A stretch of 64,000 nt of DNA from Halichoerus grypus (GCF_964656455.1 NC_135714.1:123560131-123624130), one strand, 5' to 3'; shown: positions 23,816 to 35,445, numbered from the stretch's first letter. Notes: generated by a model from the sequence alone, not told the origin. Numbers and translations are program-made.

Positions 23816-26044
23816 TTACTGTTTACCTCATATCTAGTCTCCCTTCTTCCTCACAGAGAGAATATTGTTTGTAGTTTTGTGTTTTGGTTTTTTTTTTTAG
23901 GGAGATGATGTGTTTTGCCCTAGAAAATAGTAGTTTGCCTAAGGCAACAATGACAATTGTGCTCCCTGCCTTCCCAGACAAGCTTCCCTCTTGGGTAGAG
24001 ACAACCGTATGACCCAGTTCTGACCAGATTCCTGGGGATAACAGAAGACAGATATGGCCAGTGCTACTCTTCTCCCTTCTCTCTCAAGTGCCAATGTGAG
24101 AGTTAGGATGACAGCAACTATTTTTTGACCATGAGAAGGACCTAAGAATTCTCAGGAAGCCAGTGAAACAAACATGGATCTCCAGACTTTTTAATATACA
24201 AGAAATATAAAAACTTATTTAAGTCACCGTGGCAGGGATTTGTTATTCATAATTAAACGTCGCCCTGACACAGTGATTTTGTGAAAATGAGATATAAGGC
24301 ATAAAGTATGTCAATACAAGATCTTAGAAAAACAATGTATATTTACTTCATGCCTACTATATGTTGAGAACTATAATAATGCATTCCTTGTCTGACTCTG
24401 TCTTCAAGAGTTAGCAACATACACAATATGACATTCATATGTTAATACAGTACTGGCAGAATATGTAAGTGCTAAGAGGATTTAGGATAAAAGAATTACC
24501 AAAATACACAGAATTAAAATCAGATAAGTAAAGGCATTCAAGGGAGTGACTTTTGAGCCAATTGTTAGAACAGTGACATTAAAGGCCATTAGATGTTACT
24601 ATAAAATGGTAAAATGAGAATAAGGGAGTTGTGTGCATAAAACAGACAAGCATATTTGCTGGGCTAGAGCAAAAATTCTGAGAATTCATATGAAAAGGTT
24701 ATAAAAGAGGCAGGGAAGATGTATGGCCTTGAAGGGATGCCAGAGGACTTTGGGTTTACTTACATAGGTAAATTTATATAGGTAATGTGCAATTAGTATA
24801 GATTTTACAGAAAGCCATATGATGGAATATTGTTTGGATTATTTTATCTTTGCATAAACTAAAGACCAATGGTCCAATTGGGAGCTTCCTGCAATTGGCC
24901 TAGAGAGATGCAAATGGAGTGAAACTAAAAGTGATAATTAATGTGGAGAAAGAATCTGCAGAACTTGGCATTACTGAGTATGGGAAGATGAAGGAGCGGA
25001 GTCAAAATCATACCCGATTGCCAGTCTAACAACTGAAAATTTCAAGAAAAAAAAAAAGGGTTTTATATTAACAGCCCTAATGACTTAGAAAAAAAATAAA
25101 ACTTCCAAAGAACAGGTTACCTGCATCTCCTAGTAGTTACTGAATGCTACCTAAAACAACAGCACTTTAAAACAGCAAAATTCCGTTTCTTTGTCTTTGG
25201 TAAACACATGAGCTTGTTATAACTTAAGAGCTGGATGGCTTCTTACCATTCTCCTTTTACCTAGGCTATCCCTGGTTCATTTTGTAGCCATATCCATTTA
25301 ACATATGATTCTTACAAATTTTAACAGTTGAAAAACAGCTGGCTGAACTCTCCGCTTCAGTCTTTTGGATACTTTGCTTCTTGGTAAGTGATCAGTATTT
25401 TGATACTGCTGTAGTAATAACAGGAAATGATCTGTTAAAATCTGGATCTCCAGCTATAGATGAATGCCAGAGTAAAGAGGAGAGCTAGTCGCAGAATGAA
25501 GTCTATAAAAACAGTTTGGGAAATTATTTCTAAGACCACAGGGAGAGAATCATAATTTACTCTCAACATCAGAAAAGCAAATGCAAAGTGGAAGAATATC
25601 TTATGATGATCACTGAACTCTATCAGTGGAAAGCTGATGGCCACAAACAGTAATTACAACAACTGAGATGGTAAATGCTAGAGCTTCACTAATACATGAG
25701 GTGAAATACCATTTCCTGAAATAAAAATTCACCCAGAAAAAAGGTTTCATAAGCAAGTAGAACACTTTTAGATTGGTCCAATTGTAATTTTGCTTATATG
25801 TACAAAATAGTAAGTTGGTTCTATTCACCAGATAGGACAAGAGAAGACAAACGATGGTAATGGGATTAGCCACAGAAGAAAGAGAGGGCACCTTCACCTA
25901 GGGAGTCATAGAAGTGGGGAAAGCCAAACGATGTGGGCAAAAGAAGATAATCTTGGTTTAAAAGATGCTCAAGGCAAAAGTTCCACATATAATTACAACT
26001 ACAAAGTATTATTTTCCCTAATGCTTTAATGTAACACATTTTAC
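23816..26044. other. Unclassified sequence; possible decayed coding remnant
   Basis: No recognised gene. On the minus strand at 25435-25897 two abutting hydrophobic open frames (95 and 69 codons) overlap in a way that one single-base shift would explain. I do not recognise the product, and T-rich DNA readily gives such frames by chance. Confidence 0.35.
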
Positions 26045-26059
26045 AAAATTTATCATTTT

Positions 26060-26253
26060 TTTTTAAGATTTTATTTATTTATTTGATAGAGAGAGACACA
26101 GCGAGAGAGGGAACACAAGCAGGGGGAGTGGGAGAGGGAGAAGCAGGCTTCCTGCTGAGCATGGAGCCCGATGCGGGGCTCAATCCCAGGACCCTGGGAT
26201 CATGACCTGAGCCGAAGGCAGACGCTTAACGACTAAGCCACCCAGGCACCCCC
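26060..26253 (-). mobile_element. SINEC, minus strand
   Basis: Full-length reversed copy ending 'gccacccaggcaccc'. Perfect target duplication aaaatttatcatttt at 26045-26059 and 26254-26268. Confidence 0.95.
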
Positions 26254-26268
26254 AAAATTTATCATTTT

Positions 26269-26960
26269 AAAAAGGTAATTGACAAAATAAACCAGTAACC
26301 AAGAATTCAATTAATAAAAATAATATATAAGCCAACATTTTATTAAGAATTTTAGAACAATAACAATTTTCTAAAACACTAGAATTTTACACTCATAAAA
26401 ATTTATACTGTGGTGTATTAATCTAGTGTATTACATTAATTACTAAGTTAGTAGTCATAATGGCTGAAAGAACAGAAGGCATGGTAACTAAAATTACTTT
26501 CAAGATTGTGTTTTAATTGTTGGAAACTTTCAAACAAGAGTAAATGTACAAAACATCACTTAATTCTTAACACACAAATCATCTGTTTCAAGTTGTTACT
26601 CATAAAAACAATGATAGTCTGGATTCAAGAATAGGCTTGAAAAGTAAATAACTAGATATTACAAATAGTCTTTTAAAAATTCCACTTTCTCCACAAATGT
26701 CTTCTTTAGCTTCACCTCGGTCTTCCTGAACAGAAAGTCAACTTTCCCTTCCTCTATACCCTTACCCATCAATTAGAGATCTTACCACTCTAATTTCTGA
26801 TTTGGCTCATTAGAGATCTATTATTTCCCCTAATAGATTATAAGCAACTGGAAAGCAAGGTCTGCATCATATTTATCTTGGTCTCCTTATTAAATCTAAT
26901 TTAATACCCAATATCTACTAGTCTTTTTTAGAGTTGCCTGTTTATTAGTGTTCAATGAAC
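26269..26960. other. AT-rich unclassified sequence
   Basis: No gene or nameable repeat seen. Confidence 0.35.
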
Positions 26961-26964
26961 CACT

Positions 26965-27080
26965 GTATTTTATTTTATTATTTTTTTAATTTTTAAAGTT
27001 AATTTTTTAATGTGAGTATAGTTAACACACAGTGTTACATTAGTTTCAGCTGTACATCTTAGTGATTTGGAAATGCTGTA
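26965..27080 (-). mobile_element. L1 3' end fragment, minus strand
   Basis: 'gagtatagttaacacacag' and 'gttacattagtttcagctgt' are the reverse of the L1 3' end sequence seen forward near 9150-9200 ('gaaactagtgtaacattgtg'). Confidence 0.6.
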
Positions 27081-27389
27081 TTTTAAAATTCCACAGTTTT
27101 ATACAGTTTCTTATGATAATATTTCCCCAGCTAATAAGCTGATTTTGAAAGTATCTTACATTTAGATTACATGTGAAATTTAAAAATTTAAATCTTATAA
27201 CTGCACAGTTTGTCCAATACTCAAAAACAAATACTATGAATGAGTGAATTTGCTGTCACTGTTTCATTAGCTATTAAAATCGCTCTTCAGTCTTAGTTTT
27301 TTATTTTCAGATCCTTTCAGTAAGACATAGAACTACTTCAAATCTAGCATCTTTGAATGATTACCATGTGAAACAGGTAGAATAAGCTA

Positions 27390-28300
27390 TTTTTAAATCA
27401 GCTTTATTGAGGTTTAATTGACATGCAATAAACTGAACATTAAACTTAAAGTGTATAATTTGATAAATTTTGGAATATGTATATACCTGTGAAACCAGTA
27501 CCACAATCAGATTAATGAACATTTCTATCATTCCCCCAAATAGTCCATCTCACCTTACTTCTCCCAACTCCCCATCCCACACAACCATGGATCTGCTTTC
27601 TGTCATTTGATTTGTTTGTATTTTCTAGAATTAAAAAAAAAAAAAATCAAATAGTATGTACTCTCTTTTGTATGGCTTCTTTCAGCATAATTTTTATGAA
27701 AATTTACCCATGTTGCTGCATGTACTAACTGTTCATTCATTTATATTGTTGAGTACAGTATTCTATTATATGGATATATGACTATTTGTTCATATATGCT
27801 CCTTTGGTCGATATTTGGGTTGTTTCCAGTTTTCAGATATTACAAATAAAGCTATGTATATTCTTTGTATAGACATATGCTTTCTTTTCTGTTGGGTAAA
27901 CATCAAGAAGTGAAATGACTGGATCATATAATAGGTAGATGTTTAACTTGTTAAGAAATCACTGAGCTGTTTTACAAAATGGTTATACATTAATTGCAAC
28001 TTCACCATCAGTGTGAGGTCCAGTTCCTCCACATCTTTGCCATTGCTTGCAACTATCTTTAATTCTAGCCAGTCTAGCAGCTGTGAAATGGTATCTCACT
28101 GTGGTTTTACTTTGCATTTCACTAATGTCAATTGAAGCTGAGCATCTTTTTACAAGTTCATTTGCTAATCCTATATCTTCCTTGGAAAGTGACTATTCAA
28201 ATTTTTTGCTTCCTTTATTGACTTGTTTGTGTTCTTACTGTTGAGTTGTAAGAATTCTTTATATATTCTAGGATACAAATCCTTTATCAGGTATATTATT
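27390..28300 (-). mobile_element. Old L1M 3' part, minus strand
   Basis: Begins with the reversed old-L1 3' end ('cagctttattgaggtttaat') and continues into reversed ORF2 C-terminal sequence near 27960-28250 ('ctgtgaaatggtatctcact' is the reverse of the conserved agataccac block). Fragmented frames, inactive. Confidence 0.75.
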
Positions 28301-28381
28301 TGCACTTTTAAAAGAGAAATGCAACTACTTTAGATAATTATGCTTTGTCAATATTATAATACATGGTCTATCTGTATTTTA

Positions 28382-28599
28382 TTTTATTTTATTTTATTTA
28401 TTTTATTTTTTTTAAGATTTTATTTATTTATTTGAGAGAGAGAGAATGAGAGACAGAGAGCATGAGAGGGAGGAGGGTCAGAGGGAGAAGCAGACTCCCT
28501 GCTGAGCAGGGAGCCCGATGCGGGACTCAATCCCGGGACTCCAGGATCATGACCTGAGCCGAAGGCAGTCGCTTAACCAACTGAGCCACCCAGGCGCCC
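28382..28599 (-). mobile_element. SINEC, minus strand
   Basis: Reversed full-length copy with a long (ttttA)n tail at the left and 'gccacccaggcgcccg' at the right. Perfect 17-bp target duplication ggtctatctgtatttta at 28365-28381 and 28600-28616. Confidence 0.95.
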
Positions 28600-28616
28600 G
28601 GTCTATCTGTATTTTA

Positions 28617-29053
28617 AATAATCCTTATAAAAGGGAACCATTATCTCCATAATCCTCCACTACCAATTTTTCCCATGCCTAATAAAGGTGGCCAGCCCAC
28701 TGGCATGTAAAAACAGAGAGAATAAGAATAGAAATAGAAAACATATTGATTTTCTCAACATTCTTCTTAATCCCTCCTGATTTTAGGAGCCTCTTAGGAA
28801 ACTATTAGTAGGAGATAACAGAGTGCATCATGTCAATGATAATTAGTCCTCTTCCTTGTTTTTTTTAAGCAAAATTTTAAAAAGCATTTAGCAAGTAGTA
28901 ACATTATTACTAATAAAACCTTCTGTACTTTTTATTAGATTTCTCTCTTATACTAAGACCTTATGTTTACATGAATGTTTTCCTTATCAGACTAAAGCAA
29001 AACATTCAATACAGTACCTAGTGAATATTGCTATTATTTTTGTGATTCTCTCC
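28617..29053. other. Unclassified non-coding sequence
   Basis: No gene or nameable repeat seen. Confidence 0.35.
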
Positions 29054-29166
29054 TTTTTTTGTTGTTGTTGTCTTTTTGTTGTTGTTGTTTTTATGGAGCC
29101 CTGAGATCAAGACCTGAGCTGAGATCAAGAGTTAGACGCTTAACCAAATGAGCCACCCAGGTGCCC
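29054..29166 (-). mobile_element. Short SINEC with (TTG)n tail
   Basis: Reversed copy retaining the tRNA-like part ('gagccacccaggtgcccc' at the right) joined to a (ttg)n tail. Flanking tctctcc repeats suggest a short target duplication. Confidence 0.8.
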
Positions 29167-29654
29167 CTCTCTCCCCTTTTCTTTTAAGTGGAACTCATAG
29201 AAAGAACAGCAGAGATTCTACTAAGTGAAAAAATGAAAGCCTTTTTTAGAGTATCCATGTAAATTAGTACTCCTTGCCAGAATAAAGCATACACATAATT
29301 ATTTTTTAAACTTTACTATTTAATGGATTGAAGACCTAAATGTGAGACCTGAAACCATAAAACGCCTAAAAGAAAACATAGGCAGTAATCTGTGGGACAT
29401 CGGCCTTAGCAACACATTTATGGATTTTTCTCAAGCAAGGGAAACAAAAGCAAAAATAAAATATTAGGACTACATCAAAATAAAAAGCTTTTACACAGGT
29501 AACGAAACCACCAATAATACAAAAAGGCAATCTACTGAATGACAGAAGATATTTGCACATAATATATCCAATAAGGAGTTAATATCCAAAATATATAAAG
29601 AAATTACACAACCAACACCAAAAAACAAACAATCCAATTAAAAAATAGGCAAAG

Positions 29655-29848
29655 AGGCACCTGAGTGGCTCAGTCGGTTAAGCGTCTGCCTTCGGCTCAG
29701 GTCATGATCCCAGGGTCCTGGGATTGAGGCCCACATCAGGCTCCCTGCTCAGCGGGGAGTCTGCTTCTCCCTCTGCCACTTCCCCCCTGCCTGTGCTCTT
29801 GCTCTTTCGTGCTCTCTCTCTCGAGTAAATAAAATCTTTAAAAAAAAA
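29655..29848 (+). mobile_element. SINEC in L1
   Basis: Head gaggcacctgagtggctcag, A-tail ending at 29848. Target duplication aaaaaataggcaaag at 29640-29654 and 29849-29863 within L1 sequence. Confidence 0.94.
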
Positions 29849-30146
29849 AAAAAATAGGCAAAGGACCTGCATAGACATTTTTCTAAAGAAGACATACAGA
29901 TAACCAACAGATATATGAAAAGATGCTCAATATCACTAATCACCCAGGAAATGCAAATCAAAACCACAATGAGATACCACCTCACACCTGTCAGAATGGC
30001 TATTATCAAAAAGACAAGAAATAGCAAGTGTTGACAAGGATGTGGAGAAAAGAGAACCCTTTTGCATTATTGGTGGGAATGTAAACTGATGCAACCACTG
30101 TAGAAAACAATATGGAGGATCCTCAAAAAATTAGAAATAGAACTAC

Positions 30147-30343
30147 TGTGGGGCGCCTGGGTGGCTCAGTCGGTTAAGCGTCTGCTTTCCGCTCAGGTTA
30201 TAATCTCGGGGTCCTGGGATTGGGCTCCATGTCAGGCTCCTTACTCAGTGGGGAGTCTGTTTCTCCCTGTCCCTCTGCCCCTAGCTCCCGTTCATGCTCT
30301 CTCTCTCTGTCTCAAATAAATAGATAAAATCTTAAAAAAAAAA
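30147..30343 (+). mobile_element. SINEC in L1
   Basis: Head ggggcgcctgggtggctcag preceded by two extra bases; A-tail. Target duplication aaatagaactac at 30135-30146 and 30344-30355. Confidence 0.93.
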
Positions 30344-31008
30344 AAATAGAACTACCATATGATCTAGTAATTCCACTGCTGGGTATTTACCCAAAGAAAA
30401 CAAAAACACTAATTCAAAAAGATATATGCATCCCTATGTTTTAAAGCAGCATTATTAACAATAGCCAAGATATGGAAGCAACCCAAGTGTCCATCAGCAG
30501 ATGAATAAAGAAGATGTGCTATATAAATACACAGGATGGAATATTACTCAGCCATAAAAAAGAATGAGATCTTGCCATTCACAATATGGAGCGACCTAGA
30601 GGGTATTATGCTAAGTGAAATAAACAAAGAAAGACAAAGACCATCTGATTTCATTTATATGTGTAGTCTACAAAACAAAACAAACAAACTCTTAAATATA
30701 GAGAACAAACTGGTGGTTGCCAGAGGGGAGGGGATTAGGGGGATGAGTGAAATAGGTGAAGGGGATTAAGAGATCCAAACTTTCTGTTATAAAATAAGTA
30801 AGTCCTGGAGATAAAAAGTACAGCATAGAAAATACAGTCAGTAACATTGCAGTAACTTTGTATGGTGACTACACTCATCCTGGTGAGCACTGAGTAACAC
30901 ATAGAATTGTCAAATCACTACGTTATACACCTGAATACACCAAACAGAACATTGTATGTTAACTATACTTCAATTAAAAAAAAAAAGAATGAAAACTTTA
31001 CAATTTAA

Positions 31009-31634
31009 GACTTCAATCTACCCAGCAATGCGAAAACCACCAAGGAATCTTTTCCAAACAAGAACCAATCTGGGGAAGTTCTGTGGCTAAATAATCATCC
31101 TCCTAAAAAGTAATAGATACAGGGGGGAAAAAAGCATACAGAATCAAATCTACTCATTTTAAACTATAGAAAGAAAACACATTTAAGCACCTTTAAAATA
31201 TTTTTATATACAAATAACAATCTCATACATTTAAAAAACTTTATGAGACACATAACTATATTCTCCAAATCAGAATAGTTCTCATAAGATACTGAATGCT
31301 AAGCCTATTTTGATACTGTTTTTTAAAAGGCCCAGTTTTAAAAGAATAAGCTTCCCCTAGAAAGAAAAAAAAAAAAAAAGAAGAATTTTGGCCTATTAAA
31401 GACAGTATCTATTGATAAAACATAGTATTGTTCCCAAACATGCAATAAAGCATCACTCTAATGCACGTTCACTATATGAAATAATCACTTAGTAAAAAAA
31501 ATTGTGTTATCTCTTAAAATTTTCAGTTCAATTGTTTTTCTTTTGTTATAATGAAAAATTCAATGATTGGCTTCAAATCTTTTTTTAATAATGTAAAATA
31601 TGTGAGCTTCATTATATGTTAAAGAAAATAAAAA
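31009..31634. other. AT-rich sequence downstream of ANAPC10
   Basis: No gene or repeat recognised. It lies just past the likely ANAPC10 cleavage site. A longer 3' UTR using another poly(A) signal in this stretch cannot be excluded. Confidence 0.4.
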
Positions 31635-31797
31635 TTATATGACCCAAAATCTATTTATTAAAGTTACAATAAAATACTCTTCAATGCATACAAAATTGCA
31701 AAGTAACTGATGTTTTTTTCAATAAAGATTCCAGATATAATATTTACTGACAAGATAAAACAAAGATATGTTTAATGATTTTTGTCCTGTGTTAAGG
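31635..31797 (-). other. ANAPC10: ANAPC10 3' UTR (probable)
   Basis: Sequence directly after the ANAPC10 stop codon on the minus strand. It contains an AATAAA poly(A) signal (tttatt on the plus strand, 31654-31659), so cleavage would fall about 10-30 bases further on. The end point is an inference. No A-tract is present in the DNA, as expected for a real gene rather than a retrocopy. Confidence 0.6.
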
Positions 31798-32028
31798 TCA
31801 CCTTATTGAACGATACATCATGAAATCAATAGTTGTACATCTAGGAAATTTACCAATGGAGCTCTCTTCTACTGGTGTGTATATTTTAATTTGTCTCATG
31901 TGGGTGTCTCTTCCATTTTGATGATTGGCTAGAACAGCAATCTGTATCATGAATGTGCGAGTTGGCTTCTTATGATTATCAGTTAAGGGTACGTGAATCC
32001 AGCCACTTGGTTCCACCAATTCAAGTTG
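31798..32028 (-). CDS. ANAPC10: ANAPC10 terminal coding exon (APC10/DOC1)
   Basis: Encodes the last 76 residues of APC10, a core subunit of the anaphase-promoting complex/cyclosome, the nuclear and cytoplasmic ubiquitin ligase that drives mitotic exit. APC10 helps form the substrate (D-box) receptor with the co-activator. The exon starts QLELVEPSGWIHVPL, continues through HQNGRDTHMRQIKIYTP and ends MMYRSIR with stop TGA (31798-31800). This agrees with the C-terminal part of the conserved Doc domain (family length about 185 residues) and its C-terminal Ile-Arg tail, known to dock on a TPR subunit. The exon begins in phase 0 right after a good splice acceptor. The frame is intact. The preceding exons are not in the window, so the last intron is at least 32 kb. 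It is a real exon, not a retrocopy: it has a splice acceptor and no adjoining upstream coding sequence or A-tail. Confidence 0.96.
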   Translation of the reverse strand, partial: QLELVEPSGWIHVPLTDNHKKPTRTFMIQIAVLANHQNGRDTHMRQIKIYTPVEESSIGKFPRCTTIDFMMYRSIR

Positions 32029-32046
32029 CTGCCAAGAAAACAAAAG
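32029..32046 (-). promoter_or_regulatory. ANAPC10: Splice acceptor of ANAPC10 last intron
   Basis: On the minus strand the sequence is cttttgttttcttggcag, directly followed by CAACTTGAATTG (Q-L-E-L). Pyrimidine tract plus AG fits a strong 3' splice site. Confidence 0.9.
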
Positions 32047-32657
32047 TCAGATTATGTTTTCACCCAATGAATATAATTTATTATAATGAATACATTCTAA
32101 AGTTGACTTAAAATTAACTTTTGCTCACTGAGAGAATGACAATATGGTAACAACCATTACCAGTTATTTGGCACTTTTGCATCATGGTCCATTTTTACAC
32201 TTGCTAATAAGCACTCTACATGTACCATGTTAGTAGACAAAATAAAAATAGATGTATGCAGTCTTAGTGTTTATAGAAACTTGTATAACTTACAAGTTTA
32301 GAATCAGACATGTATACATGTATACAGCCAATGGAAGACCATGTTGATATAAGTAGGAAAAGAATCTAACATTATGCTTCAGGTATACTTTATTTCAAGG
32401 ACCATACCTAATATACTTAAACACATTTAAAAATAAATCAGATTCTATATAAACTACAAGAATATTAACAAAATCAATCATTAAACAAAATCAAACAAAG
32501 CTTTTTTTCTTGAACAACAGTAAGTGATTTATCTAGTCTGGATGATATTCTAAACCTAAAATCTAGATTTTTAATAAGAAATGCCAGATAAAAATTTTTT
32601 AATTCTTAATTTTATTTTAATCAAGAGTCCAAACTATCCTTCCTTAACAAGGGAAAG
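32047..32657. other. ANAPC10 intron, unclassified
   Basis: AT-rich intronic sequence next to the splice acceptor. No repeat recognised. Confidence 0.45.
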
Positions 32658-32672
32658 AAAATCATAAGTCAA

Positions 32673-34082
32673 CCTCTTTGACCTCAGCCGCAGCAACTTC
32701 TTCCTAGACACATCGCCAAAGGCAAGGGAAGCAAGGGCAAAAATGAACTATTGGGACTTCAAGATAAAAAGTTTTTGCACAGCAAAGGAAACAGTCAACA
32801 AAACCAAAAGACAACTGACAGAATGGGAGAAGATATTTGCAAATGACATATCAGATAAAGAGCTAGTATCCAAAATCTATAAAGAACTTATCAAACTCAA
32901 CACCCAAAGAACAAATAATCCAATCAAGAAATGGGCAGAAGACATGAACAGACATTTCTGCAAAGAAGACATCCAAATGGCCAACAAACACAAGAAAAAG
33001 TGTTCAACATCACTCGGCATCAGGGAAATCCAAATCAAAACCTCAATGAGATACCACCTCACACCAGTCAGAATGGCTAAAATTAACAAGTCAGGAAACG
33101 ACAGATGTTGGTGAGGATGTGGAGAAAGGGGAACCCTCCTACACTGTTGGTGGGAATGCAAGCTGGTGCAGCCACTCTGGAAAACAGTATGGAGGTTCCT
33201 CAAAAAGTTGAAAATAGAGCTACCCTATGACCCAGCAATTGCACTACTGGGTATTTACCCCAAAGATACAAATGTAGTGATCCAAAGGGGTACGTGCACC
33301 CCAGTGTTTATAGCAGCAATGTCCACAACAACCAAACTATGGAAAGAGCCTAGATGTCCATCAACAGATGAATGGATAAAGAAGACGTGGTATATATATG
33401 TACAATGGAATATTATGCAGCCATCAAAAAACCCGAAATCTTGCCATTTGCAACGATGTGGATGGAACCAGAGGGTATTATGCTAAGTGAAATAAGTCAA
33501 TCAGAGAAAGACAAATATCATATGATCTCACTGATATGAGGAATTTGAGAAATAAGACAGAGGATCATAGGGGAAGGGAGGAAAAAATGAAACAAGATGA
33601 AACCAGAGAGGGAGACAAGCCATAAGAGACGCTTAATCTCAGGAAACAAACTGAGGGTTCACAGAGTGGTGAGGGGTGGGACGGATGGGGTGGCTGGGTG
33701 ATGGACATTGCGGGGGGTATGTGCTATGGTGAGCACTGTGAATTGTGTAAGACTGATGAATCAGAGACCTGTACCTCTGAAACAAATAATACATTATATG
33801 TTAAAAAAAAAAAAAAAAAGATGGTAGGAAGGGAAAAATGAAGCGGGGGGAAATCAGAGGGGGAGATGAACCATGAGAGACTACGGGCTCTGAGAAACAA
33901 ACTGAGGGTTTTAGAGAGGAGGGGAGGTAGAGAGATGGGTTAACCCGGTAATGGGTATTAAGGAGGGCACGTATTGCATGGACCACTGGGTGTTATACAC
34001 AAACAGTGAATCATGGAACACTACACCAAAAACTAATGATGTAATGTATGGTGAGTAACATAATAAAATAAAATTAAAAAAA
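32673..34082 (+). mobile_element. Young 5'-truncated L1 in ANAPC10 intron
   Basis: About 1.4 kb matching the last part of the full-length L1 at 47295 (from its position ~53070). Starts in the ORF2 C-terminus ([17 protein letters not shown] region) and includes the 3' UTR and A-tail. A perfect 15-bp target duplication, aaaatcataagtcaa, lies at 32658-32672 and 34083-34097. ORF2 frames are broken (for example a TGA inside the cysteine motif near 33110). Its 3' UTR keeps a segment of roughly 100 bp (about 33543-33640) missing from the copies at 40688 and 47295. It lies about 650 bp from the ANAPC10 splice acceptor, antisense to the gene. Confidence 0.94.
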
Positions 34083-34315
34083 AAAATCATAAGTCAAAAG
34101 GTAAACCTAAGTTTCTAAAAGTTTTTCTAAAGTTATAAAGTAGTTTTTAAAAGATAATTATTGTTTTCTAAATTATCTTAATTATTGAACACATATAAAC
34201 TATATACATCACCAAAAATATAGGTTTATCTTATCAGCACAGCCAAATAGCAGTGTCAAAGAATCTAAATCTGGATTCCATGAGTTAGTTATTCTAGCAA
34301 AACAATTAAGTGAAT

Positions 34316-34468
34316 CTTCTTCCACTGTATCTTCTTTTCCTTCCCTCTCTCCCTTTCTTCCTTTTTCTTCTTTTTCTTTCTTTCATTCTTTTTCATTTTT
34401 CTCTTCTCCCTTTTCCCTCCTCCCTCCCTTCTTCCCTCCTTCTTTCTTCATTCTTTCATTCATTTTTT
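34316..34468 (+). repeat. Polypyrimidine (T/C) tract
   Basis: About 150 bases almost entirely T and C, with tttctt, ccttccct and cattcttt units. The purine-rich complement is a possible triplex-forming mirror-like tract. Also open as a Phe/Leu-rich frame, which is meaningless. Confidence 0.85.
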
Positions 34469-34869
34469 TATAGGAAAAGGGTGGGTAGACGGAAGTAGAG
34501 ATGTGGACAAGATAAAAAGAGAAGGAATCCTAAAAAAGGGTAATTATTTTTAAGACTGAATGATTTCTTCTTTTAACTACAGAATGTAAGCTTAATGAAG
34601 AAATCATTACTCCTTGTGATATTTTTAGTCAGTGTTTTTTTGTTTTTTTTTTTTTAAATAAACTTCTATTAGCACTAACTTAAAATGAAAGAATTAGAGA
34701 CCAGATATATCTGGTTTCCATCACTAACCTTTTATTTAACCAGGTAACAAATAGTTATTGAGTACTTGAAATGTTCAAGGTATTCTTCTAAGTATATTTA
34801 AGCATACAAAACATGAATAAGGCCTTCTTCCTAACCTTAAAACAAGCTCAGGCAAACAACCTTCATTTG

Positions 34870-34965
34870 TTTCATTCAGTTTCCTCAAGTATAAAATAAA
34901 GGGATTGGACAAGTTATCATCCAGTGTCCCTTCCAGCTCTGACATTTAATGATTCTAAATAAAAG
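34870..34965 (+). repeat. MIR3-like fragment
   Basis: 'cagtttcctcaagtataaaa', 'gggattggacaagttatcat' and 'cccttccagctctgacattt' follow the MIR3-type consensus closely. Confidence 0.65.
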
Positions 34966-34972
34966 AAAGATA

Positions 34973-35440
34973 TGGTAAGCAGAATAATGGAATCCCAAAA
35001 ATGTCCATGTCCTTCCCCAAAACCTGCGGTTATTTTAACTTATATGGCAAACAGGGCTTTGCAGATGTGATTAAGTTAAAGATCCTGAGATGAGAAGATT
35101 ACCCTGGATTTCCTAGGTGGACATAATGTAATCACAAGGCCCCTTATAAGAGGAAAGCAGGAGAGACAGAGGGATGTGATGGTGGAAGCAAGGGTTGGAG
35201 TGATGTGACCATAAGCCAAGGAAAGTAGGCAGCCTCTAGAAGTTGGACAAGGCAAGGAAGGAATGGTTTCCCCCTAGAAATCCCCAGGAAAGAAGGCAGC
35301 TTGCTGAAACCTTGATTTTAATTCATAAGACCCATTTTTGGACTTACGTCCTCTAGAACTGTAAGATAACAAATTTGTGTTGTTTTAAGCTACTGCCTGT
35401 GTGGTAATTTGTTATAGCAGGTAAAGGAAACTAATACAAT
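34973..35440 (+). mobile_element. MLT1-type MaLR solo LTR
   Basis: About 470 bp with the hallmark sequences 'ctttgcagatgtgattaagt', 'cttataagaggaaagcagg' and 'gttgttttaagctactg', ending aggaaactaataca. A 5-bp direct repeat, agata, flanks it at 34968-34972 and 35441-35445, as expected for an LTR insertion. No internal retroviral sequence remains. Confidence 0.8.
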
Positions 35441-35445
35441 AGATA

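Larger units (their letters stand above)
29324..30992 (+). mobile_element. 5'-truncated L1, interrupted by two SINEs
   Basis: Starts in the ORF2 C-terminal third ('ggattgaagacctaaatgtg') and runs through 'atggaatattactcagccat' to an A-tail. A near-perfect 16-bp target duplication (aaactttacTatttaa / aaactttacAatttaa) lies at 29308-29323 and 30993-31008. Frames are broken. SINEs at 29655 and 30147 came later. Confidence 0.9.

Noticed and set aside
31798..32028. ANAPC10 exon as a processed pseudogene
   Set aside because: It starts exactly at a consensus splice acceptor, has an intact frame, no adjoining upstream exon sequence and no A-tail or target duplication.
34973..35440. Complete endogenous retrovirus
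   Set aside because: Only a single LTR with a 5-bp duplication is present; no gag, pol or env sequence adjoins it.
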